Below, in pieces: positions 35,013 to 49,719 of a stretch of DNA of 64,000 nucleotides (the stretch's first letter is position 1; every line of letters begins with the position of its first letter). The stretch spans positions 245,557 to 309,556 of the forward strand of contig VZTG01001079.1 in assembly GCA_013397845.1 (NCBI GenBank). The letters run 5' to 3'. Below the pieces are notes generated by a model. It saw nothing but the letters and a program-made list of their open reading frames with translations. It made no database searches and was not told where the DNA came from. Source of the stretch: Melanocharis versteri (taxonomy: Eukaryota > Chordata > Aves > Passeriformes > Melanocharitidae). A program made the position numbers and the translations under genes.

Positions 35013-38000
35013 AGCTATGGAAATAGAATAATGATGTATTGACTCTAGAATATTTTCCCACTGCAAATCCTCTTTTTTCTGAAAGCTAACATCAAAGTAC
35101 TTGGATAGAGATCAATCAATGTAACAAACTCAATCCCTTCCTTGCAAATCAGTAAACTGTAGCATCTCAGGGAGAAGTAAAATATTCTTCGTATCTAAAA
35201 GAAAATGAGACAAGCAAAGTAATCTGAAAGTAAAAAGCAAATAACGTTTTTCTGATTCAAAAAGCTAAACTACATGATGCTTCCTTCTTTGATGGTTGCT
35301 TTATTTTTCTAAACTGTTTTTTTGTTTTCATTCAGGATATACTTATACTGACACTATATTCTTTCCCAAGCAATATGTCAGAGAGGTTAGAGGTAATGTA
35401 AGCTCCTTTGGTCAAGAAAGCCATCGTTTTCTTTTTCTTTTAATATATATAATTTTCTGAATATTGGTTTTTTTTAGACTCAGAAAACTACTTTTGACTT
35501 GAAGCTAAATTGCTGTAGAATCACAGGTATTACAATTTGGCAGTTATTGCATTAATACAATCCTGTCCCTGAAATTATTTGCAGTTATATTAAAATCATT
35601 TGTTAATACTGCTTGTTCAGAGAGTCGGCTCAAAAATCTAACATGTATCTTTGAGGAAATAAGTATAAAGTAACTTGTCAGAGCAAAATCAAATTTGGAC
35701 ATGGAATGCCTATAAATGTGATATTTCAGAGCCTTGCGGAGAAAATCAGAAACTTAGTATGCTTCTCACTCTTTAAATCCCAGAAGAGATAAACATTTCT
35801 TGCTCAATTAAGGTTCCTGCCATAGCAAAAAAAGACTTTTGTAGAATAAATTTGTTTAGTTGCTGTAATAGGTGGTTGTAATAGGATGTAGCTGAGAGTC
35901 AAATGTATTGCCTAATTATGGCATGCAGACGTTATTATATAGTGTTTATTATATGTTAGGTTATTTTATTTAAATGGCAAAATTTTAGCAAGGGTAAGGA
36001 CTCCTCCATTTTCCCTTTTCCTCACAGTATATAAAAACATTAAGATACAATAAAGATAGAATAGTATTTCAATATTTTTTCTTCCAAAAATTAAGCTCTT
36101 TTTACTACAAATACAACATGAAATTAGTATTGAGTTCATTAATTGCCCTGAATATATCTCAGATAAAAGTGTGAATTTTGAGGCAGAGTTCTCCTTTTTT
36201 GCAGGTTCGAGTGTTTATTGGTACAAAATAATAACAAATTTAAATCTCAGTATGTCAGTTAAAGAAAGGATTTACGACTTTCTATTTTAACCTGGGATCT
36301 AAATGTATTTTTTTCACTTTCAAAATGCAATTCCATATGTATTTCATCCTTCTCAGAAGAATATTTAAAATTATTATGAAAAAAATTAAAGTATGTTGCA
36401 TTAATTTGATTAAATTAATAACAAATATTTATTATTAGAAAACGTTTTTTCCTAAAACAATGAATACATACTAAGCTGCAGCTATTTATACCACACTAAA
36501 GCTACTTTGATTTTATATGTAATTAGGAGTTAGGATGTGTTCTGGGTTTAGCTGTGGCTGGTGTCAGAATCTGAGAATTCGAGATTTTTTTCTTTTAACT
36601 TATAAGAAATGTAACAAAAGAAACATAATAAAGAACAGCACTAAAAACTTGGTTTAGAACTTCTTTACTTCCAAAGCCAGCCACCACAAGGAGCTACTTT
36701 ATTTTACTGATATATAGGTCAATATGTTTGCATGATTTAGACAGTATGTATTTTGTGATGAAGGTCCCTGAGATGCATGCCTTGCCTTAAAATATTTGTT
36801 TCTCTTTCCCCTCTGCCACATATTATTCTATCAATTAAAGTATTATTCTTAATATTGTTAAATATTATTAATTAAAAATAATTCTTTACTCATCTAAACC
36901 TCAATCTATTGTGTAACTTTTCTATTATGATCTGGGGTTCTTAGAGAAGCATTTGAGAGAAACAGATTAAAACTGATAACGTTTTTTGAAAAATAAAGAA
37001 AATCATATGAGCAAGTGAGCATAACTTAGCGTATAATTGACTGAAACATACAGATTTAGAGGTATGCTCTCATCAATACTTGATGTAAGATGTGTATTTA
37101 ATGTGTAATGAAATCATGCTAAGCATTGTTTAATATACATTTATATACCCCAAATATACATAAAAATGTAGCTACTACATGTCAGAGCAAAGATCCATTT
37201 AAGCCACCATCAGATCTTCAACGGAGCCAGTATTCTATGCTTAGAGAAAGTATATGGAAAAATGAAAAGGAAAGATAAAGATTTTCTCTTGGGTAGTCCC
37301 TAAGCTTCTGTCACAATTTCACTGTTATTAAATAAATTTAAAATAAAAAAAAAAAATCCTGAGCCTTCGTGCATCTAACATAGCTAAAGGTGCATAGATT
37401 CCCCAAACCTCTCTTCCATTGCTTTTACAGCTTTTCACTTGGTCCTATAGAAATTGTGGCACAGCTGACCTGTTGAATGAAGGGGAAAATTAAGATATCT
37501 GCCTTTCTTGAAATGAGGTATGTATCCCAAAAGAGTTAAAGTTTCTATTGACTCTATCTATAAGAGACTTACAGTGGGGTAGAGTTTTTTTCATTTTCAC
37601 TCATGTGAAAATAAGGATATTATGAAGTGTGTGAAGAAACATGTTTGTGTTACCCAATGTAGGTCAGCACGAAAACATTCATAAAATACAAGACAGATCA
37701 GTTTATTTCCCTTAGAAGAATAAGCACACAACTAGGAAGCTAGTTTGTGAGATTGCTTGGAAGAAAAAAAAAAGAATGAGAAAAAATCATATGTCTCTCT
37801 GCAGGAATTCTGGGAATCTTATTGTAATCTATTTTTTTTTTTTACCATTTATGTATTTTGCTGAATTTGAGTCTAGGAACACATGCAAGGATTCCTTTCT
37901 TAGCATTTTCAATTAGCTGGAAAACAGAGCTCAAGTCATAGGGAAAGAACAGCAAGTTATCCTGGGACTTTAAAGTGTTTTTCTAGCTTTTGTTATCTAT

Positions 38001-39129
38001 ATCCTGTATGTTATACAGCAAAATGTATCTGGGCACCTTTCAGGATCTGTACCTTATTTCCCCATGAAACCACATATTTTAGAAACACAGGATAAATTAT
38101 TTCTGTAGTACAATAATATTGAATATTATTAACCAATAATTTAATCAGTAGATTTAATCAATTCTCAGAAAATGAAAGCAGTGGGAAGATATCTTCAAGA
38201 TTTTAGTTTTCAGTTGGGTTTTGTTTGGTTGGGGTTTTTTTTGGGGTTTTTTTAACATTATTTTTCAAAATCTTAAATGTATAATGGTGATTAAGTACTT
38301 GCCACATTTCATTATTATAAAATCTTCAAGGTGAGGGAAGACAGGACTGTGAGGAGAAATCGTTGCCTAAAGTTAGAAAGGATTCCTGCTCTCATACAGA
38401 AACAGAATGGAAGACTTTTTTTTTAATCCCAAAAAAGAAAAGCACAAACTTTTATGCTAAAGACATTTACATCATAATTCTAGATAACGTTTTAATTTTA
38501 TAAAGATTACAAACCTTGAAAATACCACCCTATATTGGAAGTGATGACAGAATGTTGATTATAGTGTTGTGACTGCGACCTTGCAATTACTGATGCCACA
38601 TACACCAGCTGTGATGAGTATCTATGAACACGAGTTGAGCTCCTGCCAGATTATGAGTAGGACATAGAATTTTGCAGTCCATACTAGTGTGCTACCTACT
38701 GAAAATGAAGTATTTCGTCTTTCCTTTATCTTTTTGGTTTCTTTTTTCTTTTTTTTTTTTTTTCCCTGGTTGGTTGTTTGTGGGGTCTTTTTGATATTTG
38801 TTTGTTCCCTTATATATATTTTCTCCTAGTGACGAATTCAACTGTGCCAAAAGATAGAGTATTAAAATGGCAACCTGTAGCTAAAATTTACATGTATATG
38901 GGCAGGGATGTCTATATAGCCGCATATGTATCTGCATGTGTGTCTTGGCACACTGTCAAAACTTTAACCAGTGTCTATTGCTTTGAAGCTGGGATAAATA
39001 CTGATTTTTGAGAAGAGAGGAAATTGAAGTCATAAGCATTGACCCATATTGAAAAGGCTGGATTGTAACTACAGAATAAACTCCTCATAAGTGAATCATG
39101 AGTGAAGCTGGTTTTCACTGTTTCAGAGA
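35013..39129. other. Non-coding AT-rich sequence
   Basis: No gene and no recognisable mobile element. 38209-38256 is a G/T-rich run and 38747-38763 a T run. 38480-38680 is unique-looking sequence of medium complexity. Confidence 0.5.
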
Positions 39130-40430
39130 AAGGAATCTGTATTGTAGAAAATGAATGAGAAGGCTTTATTTGGTGCTATTTATTGTACAAGATGTGCATA
39201 CCCATTATGATTTACACATGATAAGCTGAACTCAATGATTGCATTTATCCTAGCAGAACTGTATAATTTTCTGAGCAGTTACTTGAAAGTTGAGTTTGTA
39301 CTGTTGAAATGTTTCTTGTAACGATTTGAGTTCTTTAGTATTTTGTGGTTTTTAGACATAAAAAACCGCTATTCTGCACACCAGGCAACTTTGGAAGTCA
39401 GAACAGTGTACTTTTTATTGTCTGTTTGTTTATTTGAGCTATTGTTTGTTTGTCTGCTTATGACAATTATTATTCTTGGAATGAATGAACACTGAATACA
39501 TTATATTCTAACCCTTAGAGCTTTATACATCCTGGGTTTTATCTGTAAAGTTACAAGCAACCCAAATTTAAATATTGAATATTAAAAATAATCCAGCTTG
39601 ACTGTTTAAATTACTTATGCATCTACAGTACATGCTCTCATGATTGTGTTTCCTTGTAAAATATTACCATATGAAATCAAACAGACAATTAAAGTTCACA
39701 AATGTGGGGAAATATATTACCAACATGACATTGTAATTTAGTGACAGATACTGTATGGTAACACTGTAATGGCCCACAGCCAGTGAATTCTTCTGTGCAG
39801 ATGGTCCCTGCACCTGCAAGCTATTGGAAGGTACCATGTTTTGAATGCTATGTTTAGATCTCATGAGAAGGCCTTTTTTGAATGTTAATGCAATGCCCAG
39901 AAATTTTAGCTTGTAGCAATTATTTCTACTATGATGAGCCTGAGTTTTGTTTATTCCTCTATTAAAAAGTGATCATGGTGGAAACCTGTGTTGATAAAAG
40001 AGTGAAGTTTTAACAGGCTATGAAATGTGAGTAAAAAGAATGTATCCAATATTCCAGTGGTTTGTATATTTCACCATCACTGGTACTTGTTCACATTTGG
40101 TTCAACATGGATGCTACCTGCTATGCTACTGCTTTCATACCATTTGAACTAATTTGGCACAAATCTCGGTGGTTACATGATTGCAAAGTGAGAAAAATAA
40201 TGTCTTTAATGTATTGTTGTTACATTGTAATGTTATTTCTGGATCAGTATGTTTTTAAAAAAAAACATAATTAGAGTTTACAAAATTATCACATTTATGA
40301 ACTCCCATTTCTAAGTCTATAAAATGTGTATTGACCTATGTTTTATACTTATCTATGTCATCTGTCTTCAATGAGAATGACCTGTTTCATATATGATGCT
40401 TGTATAGTACCATAAATAAAGGAATTAGCA
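39130..40430 (+). other. Unique-looking block, possible 3' UTR or conserved non-coding sequence
   Basis: A long repeat-free stretch with few CpGs, several TTTATT and TTGTA words, and an AATAAA at about 40413 followed by T-rich sequence. It resembles vertebrate 3' UTRs or ultra-long conserved elements. No coding exon was found upstream. This is a pattern impression only. Confidence 0.18.
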
Positions 40431-43400
40431 AAATTAGTAACTAATCTTTCTTCTAACAGCCACATTTGATTGTGCTACTTCTAGCCATTTTTGTCTTTTT
40501 ATGCCTTTTAGCCCACTTTTTCAAGGGTGAGATTAGTAAAAAATAGAGAAAAAAATAATTTGGTAGAAGATATTGAAGAATGATTTTTAACCTTGCATTC
40601 AAATTTTGGACTTTTACATGCAAAAAACTACTACAGAGTATTCAAATGTGTGGGTTTTTTTTTCTTTTTCAAGTGGCAGCACATACTTTTAGAGATATTT
40701 TCCTTCAGAGAATGATGCTTTTATACAGTTGAATCATTAAAAGCATGTTATCAAATTTCTACACCTTAAAAATGATTATATGTTCTTTCCAGAGTACTTT
40801 GAAAATGTATTCAGTTCAATGTTAATTATAATTCTCACTTTGAATTAAATATGTTTTATTAATACATTGTAAAGTTCGTGGAAATGAGAGATCTTAAGTG
40901 GGCAGACAGGAGGTTTTTTAGTACTATCACTATTTTCATTCTCTAAGCAAAGAATGCAACTGCAGTATTTGAAATCATTAACAAGACCATATGTCTTCAT
41001 TCTGGATTGGGAATGGCGTTCATTATCCAAAGATCAACTGGAAAACCCAACAGAACCCAAAAGGGGGAAAAAAAAATTGCAACCACTGAAAATCATTAGT
41101 CTCAGATCCAAAATACAATAGTCTCAGCTTTCTTTTCTGGATTAAAAGTCACGGAAGAAAAGAACTAGGGCAGTAAGGACTGAAGAATTTCAGAAGGTCT
41201 TGCTACTCACAGCCAGACCAAATACCTTTTGAACTGACAGCAGTGCTTGTAGGAGAGATCCTTGAGAGAGTATAAACACATAGATAGCATTTAAGAAGCA
41301 GCAGCAAAATTGATGATGCATTACCTCTGAAAGGTTTTCAAGCTATTATAGATTATTATTATTATAGACTGGATATCTCACTGAGATTAATTTTATGAGG
41401 TATGTTCCAAAGGTCTGAAAACCTTGGTGCAAATCAGAAACTCTACTGCTCATCGTCCACGCTATTTGTTGCACACAAAAGTCATGAAGAGATTGGTCAT
41501 GCCAATGATAAAAAGTAGACAGGTAGATAGATTTCAGCTCTGGAATCATATGAAAAAATGTATAAATGATCAATTGATATAGAAAGCAATCAGATCAGTG
41601 CTGACCAGAGGGAAACTACAACTTCAACACACACGCAGAGGGCAGCATTCACACATCTGTGTTGTTAGAAGTATTAGTGTATGGAACACAAGGTCTAACA
41701 AGGCAGGAAAATTAGGCTAAATCACAGCAGATTAACTTGCCTAAGACTCAGTTAGAGGATAAACTCGTAACTGTTTAACATTTGCATACAAGTGCGCTGG
41801 CACAAAGGCAATAAATGAGACGGTCACACCTGAAGATTTGATCCAATATGTTTTGGCTCTCAGGGTTATGTCCGTAGCCAATTTCTTAATGGATGCCGGT
41901 TTGTTTTTTTTTTGTTTTTTTTTTTTGTTTAACTTCAAGTCAAATAAACAGAATTACATATTTGTTCTTAGTTTGATTACTATGCTACTTCTTAGGTTTT
42001 TGGAGGATAACAGGAGTACACTAGTCTATTCTTCAATCAGAATTTATTATGATTAAAAGCAAGTGCTTATGTCCTGCAGAATGCTGAACAAGAAACATAG
42101 TTTATGTCATTTTTCATTTCTTTGCTTTCATTTATGTTGCTTATTTCTGGTGCTACAGATTATCAGGAGGACTGAAGTCCTGTTATGTGCCTAATTCCAA
42201 ATTACATTTTCCGACTTCACATAGGTACTGTTTTTAGCCTTTTAGACACCTGTGTTCAGATTCATGTAGAATATGATATATTGACAGTGTAGATATTTTT
42301 GCATTGCAAGTAAAGGGCAGTAGGACAGTCCTGTTGAGTGCTGGTAATGTGAGTCCATTATCCTTTTTTTTTTCTTCTTTTTATTTTTTTATTTTTCCTC
42401 ACAGTTAAAATCAAATGGTAATTTATTTAACTGCTACTCAATGTAGATCAACTAGTGTTCATTGCAGTCAGCAGCCTTGTGTGTGTATTCTCTGATGAGA
42501 GCAGAATAACATCGTTTCTATCAACATCAATCTTCAAAACCAAAGTTTGCGGGTAGAGTTTGGGTCAATGACTGCAGCTGAACTTTTTGTGTGCAACAAT
42601 AAATGGAATGATGTTGAAATCAAGAAAAATGTGCATAAAAATCTCATGGAAAAAACAGGATTGAAAAATCAACTGTGGATTTTAAAATCTACTCATAAAA
42701 ATACATTTAGGTACAATTATTTTTTTAATAATGAAATTGCAAACAGGTTGGAACATTTGAGTTTATCTTCATAATTGACTGAGGTAGAGCCAAAATTTAA
42801 TTGCACCTAGTTTGGATTTTCCATGCATTTTAATTTTTCATTTATTTCAGTCTCCCTGTCAGTAGACTTCAAAAAAGTTAGTGACAGGATATATTATTTC
42901 TGATCTTATAACACCATAATTTCTGTTGTGAATCCCTCAGTTGTAAACAGAGGCATTTTGCTTTTAAATAAAGAGGAAAATCAGCTTGAAGTTATTGATT
43001 CACAATTAATTAAAAAAATATAGGTTTTAATGGTATTCTTAGGAGTATATACATTATGATGAATGAAATGTCAAAGGAGGAAAATATTGAAAATATCCCT
43101 TTTTTTTTTTTGAACTATTTCTGATCACAGTGATTGCTGAAAAAAACTGATAAAGAAAAGGGAGAAAGCCATTTGCAAACGTTGTGCTGTTTTCTTTCCT
43201 CCTGCACCATAAATACATTGTGAGGAATGATGCCATAATGCTAGTGCTATAACCTTTAGTTGTCTCTTTTCTCGTTAGTCCTGGCAAAGAGCAGAGAAAA
43301 GTGAGATGCCAAGTAAAAGATGTTGCAGAACATTCCAGTCACAACATAGTTTCAGTGTGGTTGCCTGCACTTCGTACTAATTACTAGAACTGGCAAGGAA

Positions 43401-44646
43401 TTTTCTGCAAGAATGATTTTGCCATATAGAACATACTTCCAGTGTGGTATAAAAGCTATAGATATTTTCAGTTAGAACCACCTTTTTCAAATAAAATCAG
43501 CGATGGAAATAGGCAAGTCATAGTGACAAGGCAAACAATCAGGAATGAGATTGAGTGACAGGGAAGTGTATGAGAGAAAACAGAAAGGCTGACTGGCCCA
43601 AATTTTCATTACTTAACCTGGCTTAAGCCTGAAAATCAGTTCATTTTGTAATTCTGAATGTCCAGCTTTCAAAAGACCATTGGTCAAAGGCACTAATCAA
43701 AATTAATGTGTCTTCATATAGCAAGACACAATTCTGTGCTTCCAAAGAAATCCAGAACTGGAATTTTTGAGAAATTGTTATTTCTAATATGATAAGGAAA
43801 AGACTTTTTTTTTTTTCCATCCAGAAATCTTGACTTTTTTTACTGAAAAGGAATTCTGTTCCCCAGTTATCTTCTGCACAGATGTGTTTATGTAGTCTGT
43901 CAAACATACTCAGTGCCATGCAGCCATCTGAGGCAGGCATGCTCACTAAACCACCAGAAATTACCTTACCTTCACCTAGACTACTGCAGATTATTCTTCG
44001 AGGCATCTTTCCTTTTAGAAGCCTACATTACAGTGGAGTAACTGTTTAGAGATATACCATGTAAGTCTATACAACATTTGTTTTTTTCCATCTTGAAACA
44101 TTTAGGACATGCAAGAATTTTAGAAAGATACCTTAGAGTTGTAAATACAAGGTTGAGAGGTCTTGATGTTGATATTTGCCACTAGCCCACATTTTGGTAT
44201 TTATTGGCTATAACATACTTGGGGGCTTATTGAACCCTCAGAAAATACAAGTGATAATTCAGACCACAGCTTAAGTTGTTAAGAATTTGTGTTCATACCT
44301 CTGCGGCTATGCTACAAGGCAGGGTAAATACGCAAGGGTTAGATGCAAACAAAACTATCTTGTGTATTTGGAACAATTTAGTTTGATCATGCACTGAAAA
44401 GTATGGCAAATTAGTCAACATTAAGGTTGCTGCTGCTGCAGGTAGAGATGCTTTTGATACTTAAACTACCTTTTTTATGGGTTATCCTGTGTATCTCTGT
44501 ACACCTTTGCCTCTTTAGAGCAGAAAGCAGAGCAGCTAAAAAAGTTACAAAAGATCTGATGATGATGTTAGCAAGAAGTAGCACAAAGTCAGGGCTTTAT
44601 TTTTTCATTCCAAGCTTTCAGATAAGCAACTTCTGAATGTTCACCC
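40431..44646. other. Non-coding AT-rich sequence
   Basis: Minus-strand frame 43641-44006 (121 codons) begins MPRRIICSSLGEGKVISGG and is the longest non-repeat frame in this part. It turns lysine/phenylalanine-rich across a T run, and I see no family or splice support. Nothing else recognised. Confidence 0.5.
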
Positions 44647-44668
44647 TTTTTTTTTTTTTTTTTTTTTT
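44647..44668. repeat. Poly-T (T22)
   Basis: Uninterrupted T from 44647 to 44668. Confidence 0.95.
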
Positions 44669-45616
44669 GTTAATTTAATCTCCATTAAAATAAAATTGTA
44701 ATGCTTCCGTTACCTTCTGTTAGCTTTTTGTATGCCACTGCTTTAATCAGTGGCTTCTATATCCTGTCTCGTCAGTATAATGCTAATGTAATTAAAGATA
44801 TTCATCCTTGTAAAATATATGCTGTAATATTAATGTGTCTAATTGTAACAAACACTGGGAAGTATCTTACATCAGAAAAGCAGAAGGGATTATGAAAAAG
44901 GTGCAAAAGAGAAGAAAAGAAAAAAATGTAAACAGCTGTTCGCACCAGGATAATTTTTGCTTTTGTACTCTGGAAGAAAGTAATATAGACTGATATAGAG
45001 GTTTCACTATAAAGTCAGACAAGATCAGAAATCTATGATTTTTTTTCACCTAACGATTCAGATGACTCTTTGCATTAGCTTGCTTAAAATAAATGTTTAA
45101 TGCCATTCTATAATAATGCTTCATACCTGAAGGTGAAGTAATTTTCCACTGGCTTTCCTGCCTGAAATCCTAACATGAAGATACCATTTTAAATTAAAAC
45201 TTTCAAATGAAATTTAATTAAATATAAATATTATTTGAAAATGTTTAACAGTCAGCTGAATATAAATATATATTTGCAGCAATGATTCAATGATGAATTC
45301 AGTAAGCAGAATTTTCTTCCATTGATATTAGAGATTTGAAGCAATACCTCAATCCATGTAACTTTCCAACACACGGTTGAAAATAGGAAATATAGAGTAG
45401 AGAGACACAAATTTTCTTCCTTTTTAAATTGTAATGAACTTTACAGTCAGATTTAGTAGCAAATTAATTGCCCTTCAAAATGAAAGGGACTATAAATCTC
45501 TGTACCTACATGTTTGTAAAGTGGCATCTCTGAAGCACAAAAGTGCAAATAGCATAGGTGCCTACTATGGCAGCAAAAGAATATAAATATGGAGATCCTC
45601 TCAGATCTTTAAATTT
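44669..45616. other. Non-coding; 44730-44880 a weak conserved-element candidate
   Basis: 44780-44850 has closely spaced TAATG, AATTAAAG and ATTAATG words and no repeat. Otherwise ordinary AT-rich sequence. Confidence 0.3.
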
Positions 45617-45714
45617 CATAGAATCATAGAACAGTTGAGGTTGAAAGGGGCCTTTTAAAGGTCAGCAAGTTCAAGGCCACTGACATGAGCAGGGACATCT
45701 TCAACTAAATCAGG
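45617..45714 (-). mobile_element. CR1 LINE 3' end, minus strand, short
   Basis: CATAGAATCATAGAACAGTT is the reverse complement of the CR1 terminus. It is followed by GAGGTTGAAAGGGGCC and GAGCAGGGACATCTTCAACT, also CR1 3' UTR words. Truncated after about 98 bp. Confidence 0.92.
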
Positions 45715-47942
45715 TTTTATCTAGTTACATATTCTATAAGAGTAGTCTTGCACATGATGGTTTAAAAGAACAGAGGCATTCCAATGTTCATGTATTAAAA
45801 AAAAAGACCCTTAGGACATTAATACAGAAATATATGAAAAGTTAATTTCCAGAAGTGCAGAGCAATAAAAACAAGGTCTGTCCAAACTTTCTTTATTAAT
45901 AATTAAAGAAGTATGTATATGTGAAGTGCTTTTTAAGTAATGAGTGTTAGTTATAAATATTTAACAGTTGCACTTATGAAATATGCCCTAAATTATGTCC
46001 AAATGTTAACAAGAATGCCTTATACTTAACAGAACAATAAAGCCCATAAATATTTCAGAAATGTGTGTCTGACGGGGGAAGCTGAGAAGATGCATCCTTC
46101 TCTTTGCTTTCTGACACTGCAATCCTCAGATCTGTGCTCTTTGAGCTTAATACAAAGAGCTTCCTATCCAAAGCCAAAATCAGAGCTGATAGTAGATTTC
46201 ATTTGGACTTTGTTATCGGGCAAGTACAAGTTGCCTCACCAAAATCATGGTGCAAGGAATTCAAAGCACATAAGCAGTGGCTCAATCCATCCCCGTGCTG
46301 ACTGCCTTCTGTGTGTTTATCTTTATCAGGAATAAAGTTCATAGGAAGTTCACAGGATGTTGACTTCCTATTCCCTTCAAGAGGGAATTAATTGATTGTC
46401 CTCAGGAGGTGCTCAGCATCTGTTGCAACAATGTCTTGAAGAATTACATGCCAAGAAAAAATAAAAATAAGCATTCTAATACGCTAGGAGATAACTGATA
46501 ACATTACAATTGTAATTAGAACAGTTAGTGATGGAATAAAAAATAGTTAGAGGAAAAAATAGACAAGCATTTATAGATAAATTCTACACTTAACTCTTAA
46601 TGTTACAACTTGAAAAACTGAGGGGTTTGGAACTGTAATCCGGATTTTGTCCTTTTTAATATTAAGTATAGGCAGAAAATTTGAAAAAAATAATATGACC
46701 TATTTAGAGAAGAACAGAGTAAAGTGAAGACTCCAGGTGAAGACTCCTGTTATGATGTTGAATAAGATCTTTTCTAACCTTCCCTCCTGAAACTTTTCAA
46801 TCTGAAAAAATGGAGAAATTTCTCCTGGGACATTTCTGAGAACTTTTGAGACTTATGTGTTTGCTGACAAAGGTGACGCTGTAAATGGATAAGGTTTTCA
46901 GTAATGCTAGAGAAATAATTTGCATGAAGGAATAAAGTTCAAAGTAAGAATATTGTATTTATCTTCAGGGAGACATTCAGAATTTTTGTAAGTATTTTTC
47001 TGGCAGAAAATCTCAGCTTTACAATAGTCAGTGATCCCTTCTGTCACTATAACAATAAAGTCAGAATTTCACCCAAGGAGTATAGAACAGTTAGAATATT
47101 CAGTCTATTCTGCCAAAAGGTTATTTTCAAAGACTTCAACTCCCTTTTCTTTCTCTCTCTGTAACGGTTCCCACAGAGCCTACAGCAGATATTTGGGTGT
47201 AAAAACCCTCTAAAAGGTGATCCTTTCCCCTATGAAAATATCAAACTTAATTGCTTTATGAAAGGCCTGTAGGGCTTCCACCTCTATTCACCTAGGCCTC
47301 CCACTACCAGAAAATAGTGCTTTGATCTCTTAGTTCCCTCACTGCATTATACTGAATTTCTAAAAGCATTTCTTCTTACCCCAATCCTCCCTCCCCCACC
47401 ACTGGTTTTCCATTTGAATTGTGAGTTGTATTAGCATATCCTTTATAACCTTTTCAGTAGTACTGTACATATCTTATCCAAACGGAACTCCTGCAGCTCA
47501 CAGATAACAGCAAATGCTGAAGAAAGTCCCAAATACAGATTCCCAAGTACTTCTTGATATGATCAGAGTGGGTCCAGCTAGCATCCTTTACTGAAATGCA
47601 GGACCCTGAAAGAAGTCAGGCTCATGCCTCATTAAAGGCTGAAGAAAGTGACAGAGCAGTACAGGGGATCCAAAGATATTTATATACACAGTTAATTTTT
47701 TTAGAACTTTTTCATATGATCACAGTTGTCATGATAAGAGACATTTAAGATGTGCAATATATGCTGAAACTAGAAAATTGCATACATAGTGGTTCAATTA
47801 CATTATGTATATAAAAAAATTAATCTCTTATGTACTGTAAATCTGGAATTCACATTGAATACAGAAAATTTTTACTGTCTTTCATGTCATGACCTGCTTT
47901 CCAAAAGTAAATGTAGGTCATAAAACCTAACCAGGAGGATCA
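45715..47942. other. Non-coding sequence
   Basis: 46060-46430 is richer in GC, with a 90-codon plus-strand frame of no recognisable type. 47380-47400 is C-rich. No exon called. Confidence 0.5.
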
Positions 47943-48683
47943 GAGAATCATCGAATAACTGTGATTAGAAAGGACCTCCAAGGTCATAAAATCTAACATT
48001 TAACTGAGCACCACCATGCAAATTAAACCATAGCACTGTGTCATGTTGAGTCATTTCTTCAACACTTCCAGGAATCATGACTCACCCGCTTCCCTGGGCA
48101 GTCTGTTCCAATGCTTGACAACCCTTTCCGTGAAGAAATTCTTCCTGATGTCTATCCTGACCATGCCCTGGCACAGCTTGACACTGTGTTCTGTCACTAG
48201 CTCCTGGGAAAAGACTGTGCCCTTCCGCCCCAAACATCCTTTCAGGTAAATGTTGAGTGCAATAGGGTCTCCCATGAGTGTCCTCTCCAGGCCAAACAAC
48301 TCCATCTCTCTCAGCAGCTCTTCAAATTATTCACTCTCTATACCCTTCACCAGCTTCATTGCCCTTCTCTGGACGCACTCCAGCAGCTAAATGTCTTTCT
48401 TGTAGTGAGGGGCCCATAACCAAACACAGGACCCACCAATGCTGAGTACAGGGGACAATCCCTGCCCTGCTGGCCACACTATTTCTGATACAGGCCAGGA
48501 TGCCATCGGCCTTCTTGGCCACCTGGGCACAGGCTGGCTCATGTTCAGCCACTGTTGATTGGCACTCCCAGGTCGTTTTCTTCTGTACATCTTTCCAGCC
48601 ACTGCCCTCAGCCCCTGGGGCTAAAGGGTGTTGTTCTAACATGAGTATGGGATCTGTCACTTTGTGTTATTGAACATCATTAT
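47943..48683 (-). mobile_element. CR1 LINE 3' portion with ORF2 C-terminal remnants, minus strand
   Basis: At 741 bp this is the longest CR1 piece here. The left edge GAGAATCATCGAATAACTGT is the reverse complement of the CR1 terminus. On the minus strand three frames together carry ORF2 C-terminal motifs: KKADGILACIRNSVASR and, in a different frame, WAPHYKKDI (48387-48660), then NFFTERVVKHWNRLPRE (about 48090-48140). The switches between frames show at least two frameshifts, so it cannot be expressed as one protein. The right edge near 48683 (TGAACATCAT) is still CR1-like. Confidence 0.93.
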
Positions 48684-49719
48684 AAATTTTTTACCTGATG
48701 TTTGTTACTCTGGAAATAGAAGAAGTTCTTAGTGCAAGAAAGATCTGCAGATAATGCAATACTATAAAATGGTTTATTATACCACTATTTTATAGTTCTA
48801 TTATGTATATTACAGCTAAACCTGTAATTTTAGTGCGTGTATTCATCTTTCTGTTTCTAAGATCTAGTCAAAGGATTGAGTTTTGTGTATATTGCCAATC
48901 CCATATTTTTCTAAAAAATTAGAAAAAACTCCAAACAAAACAGAATTGAAAGCAACCGCTTCATGGTCAGCCATAAACATCACTATGTTTTGCACAACAG
49001 GATTTTGTTTGAACACAGTATATTTTCAAAAATAACATCTTCTACATGCAACTTGGCATTATATGCATAATAATTAGCTAGCTCAAAACTCCTAACAAAT
49101 TTATGAATTATGTTAAACAAACCCTAATCAAGCAAACTGCAACAACTATATTTTTCCAGTTACATTGAAAAAATACTGAAAAATAATATCACATGTTGAG
49201 TTTGTAATGTGTTGGAGCAAAACAATATTTTCTTGTAATGGTGCGAGAGACAGAAGTGTTATGCTTAATTGTCTAAAGTTGTTATGTAGAACTTTTTTCC
49301 CATTGTAGCAAAACTAGATAAAGAAGCTGCAACCACTGAAGCCCACCCCTGCCTGAGCATGCCTTCTGACTAGAGCTTTGGACTGTGAGTTAGCATGCCT
49401 AAGGGAACTTGAGATAAGGTAAATATGACATTATTGTTCAATTATCTCAGGTCTAGGAAGTAAACAAGGCTGAGGGAGAAGAATGTATCTTCAGTGAAAG
49501 CCAAACCCACAAAACAGACCTATATTCGGGTTATTTTTTTACTGATTTGCAAAGCACGCATTCCACACCAGACTATGTGGCATTTTAGTAATGCTGATAT
49601 GACCAACATTTTCAACTCATTGACATAAAAATTAATGTAAAATAAACTTTTCTTAGTTGGACCTTAATCTTCTATAGTGTAAGTGGTGTCAATTATTTTT
49701 ACCCATTTGTCCTAGTTTA
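48684..49719. other. Non-coding AT-rich sequence
   Basis: Nothing recognised. Confidence 0.5.

Noticed and set aside
36538..36565. TGTTCTGGGTTTAGCTGTGG, similar to the start of bird LTRs
   Set aside because: Only about 20 bp resemble an LTR start and nothing LTR-like follows.
43641..44006. 121-codon minus-strand frame starting MPRRIICSS
   Set aside because: The first third looks protein-like, but the frame then crosses a T-rich tract. No family, conserved motif or splice pattern supports it.
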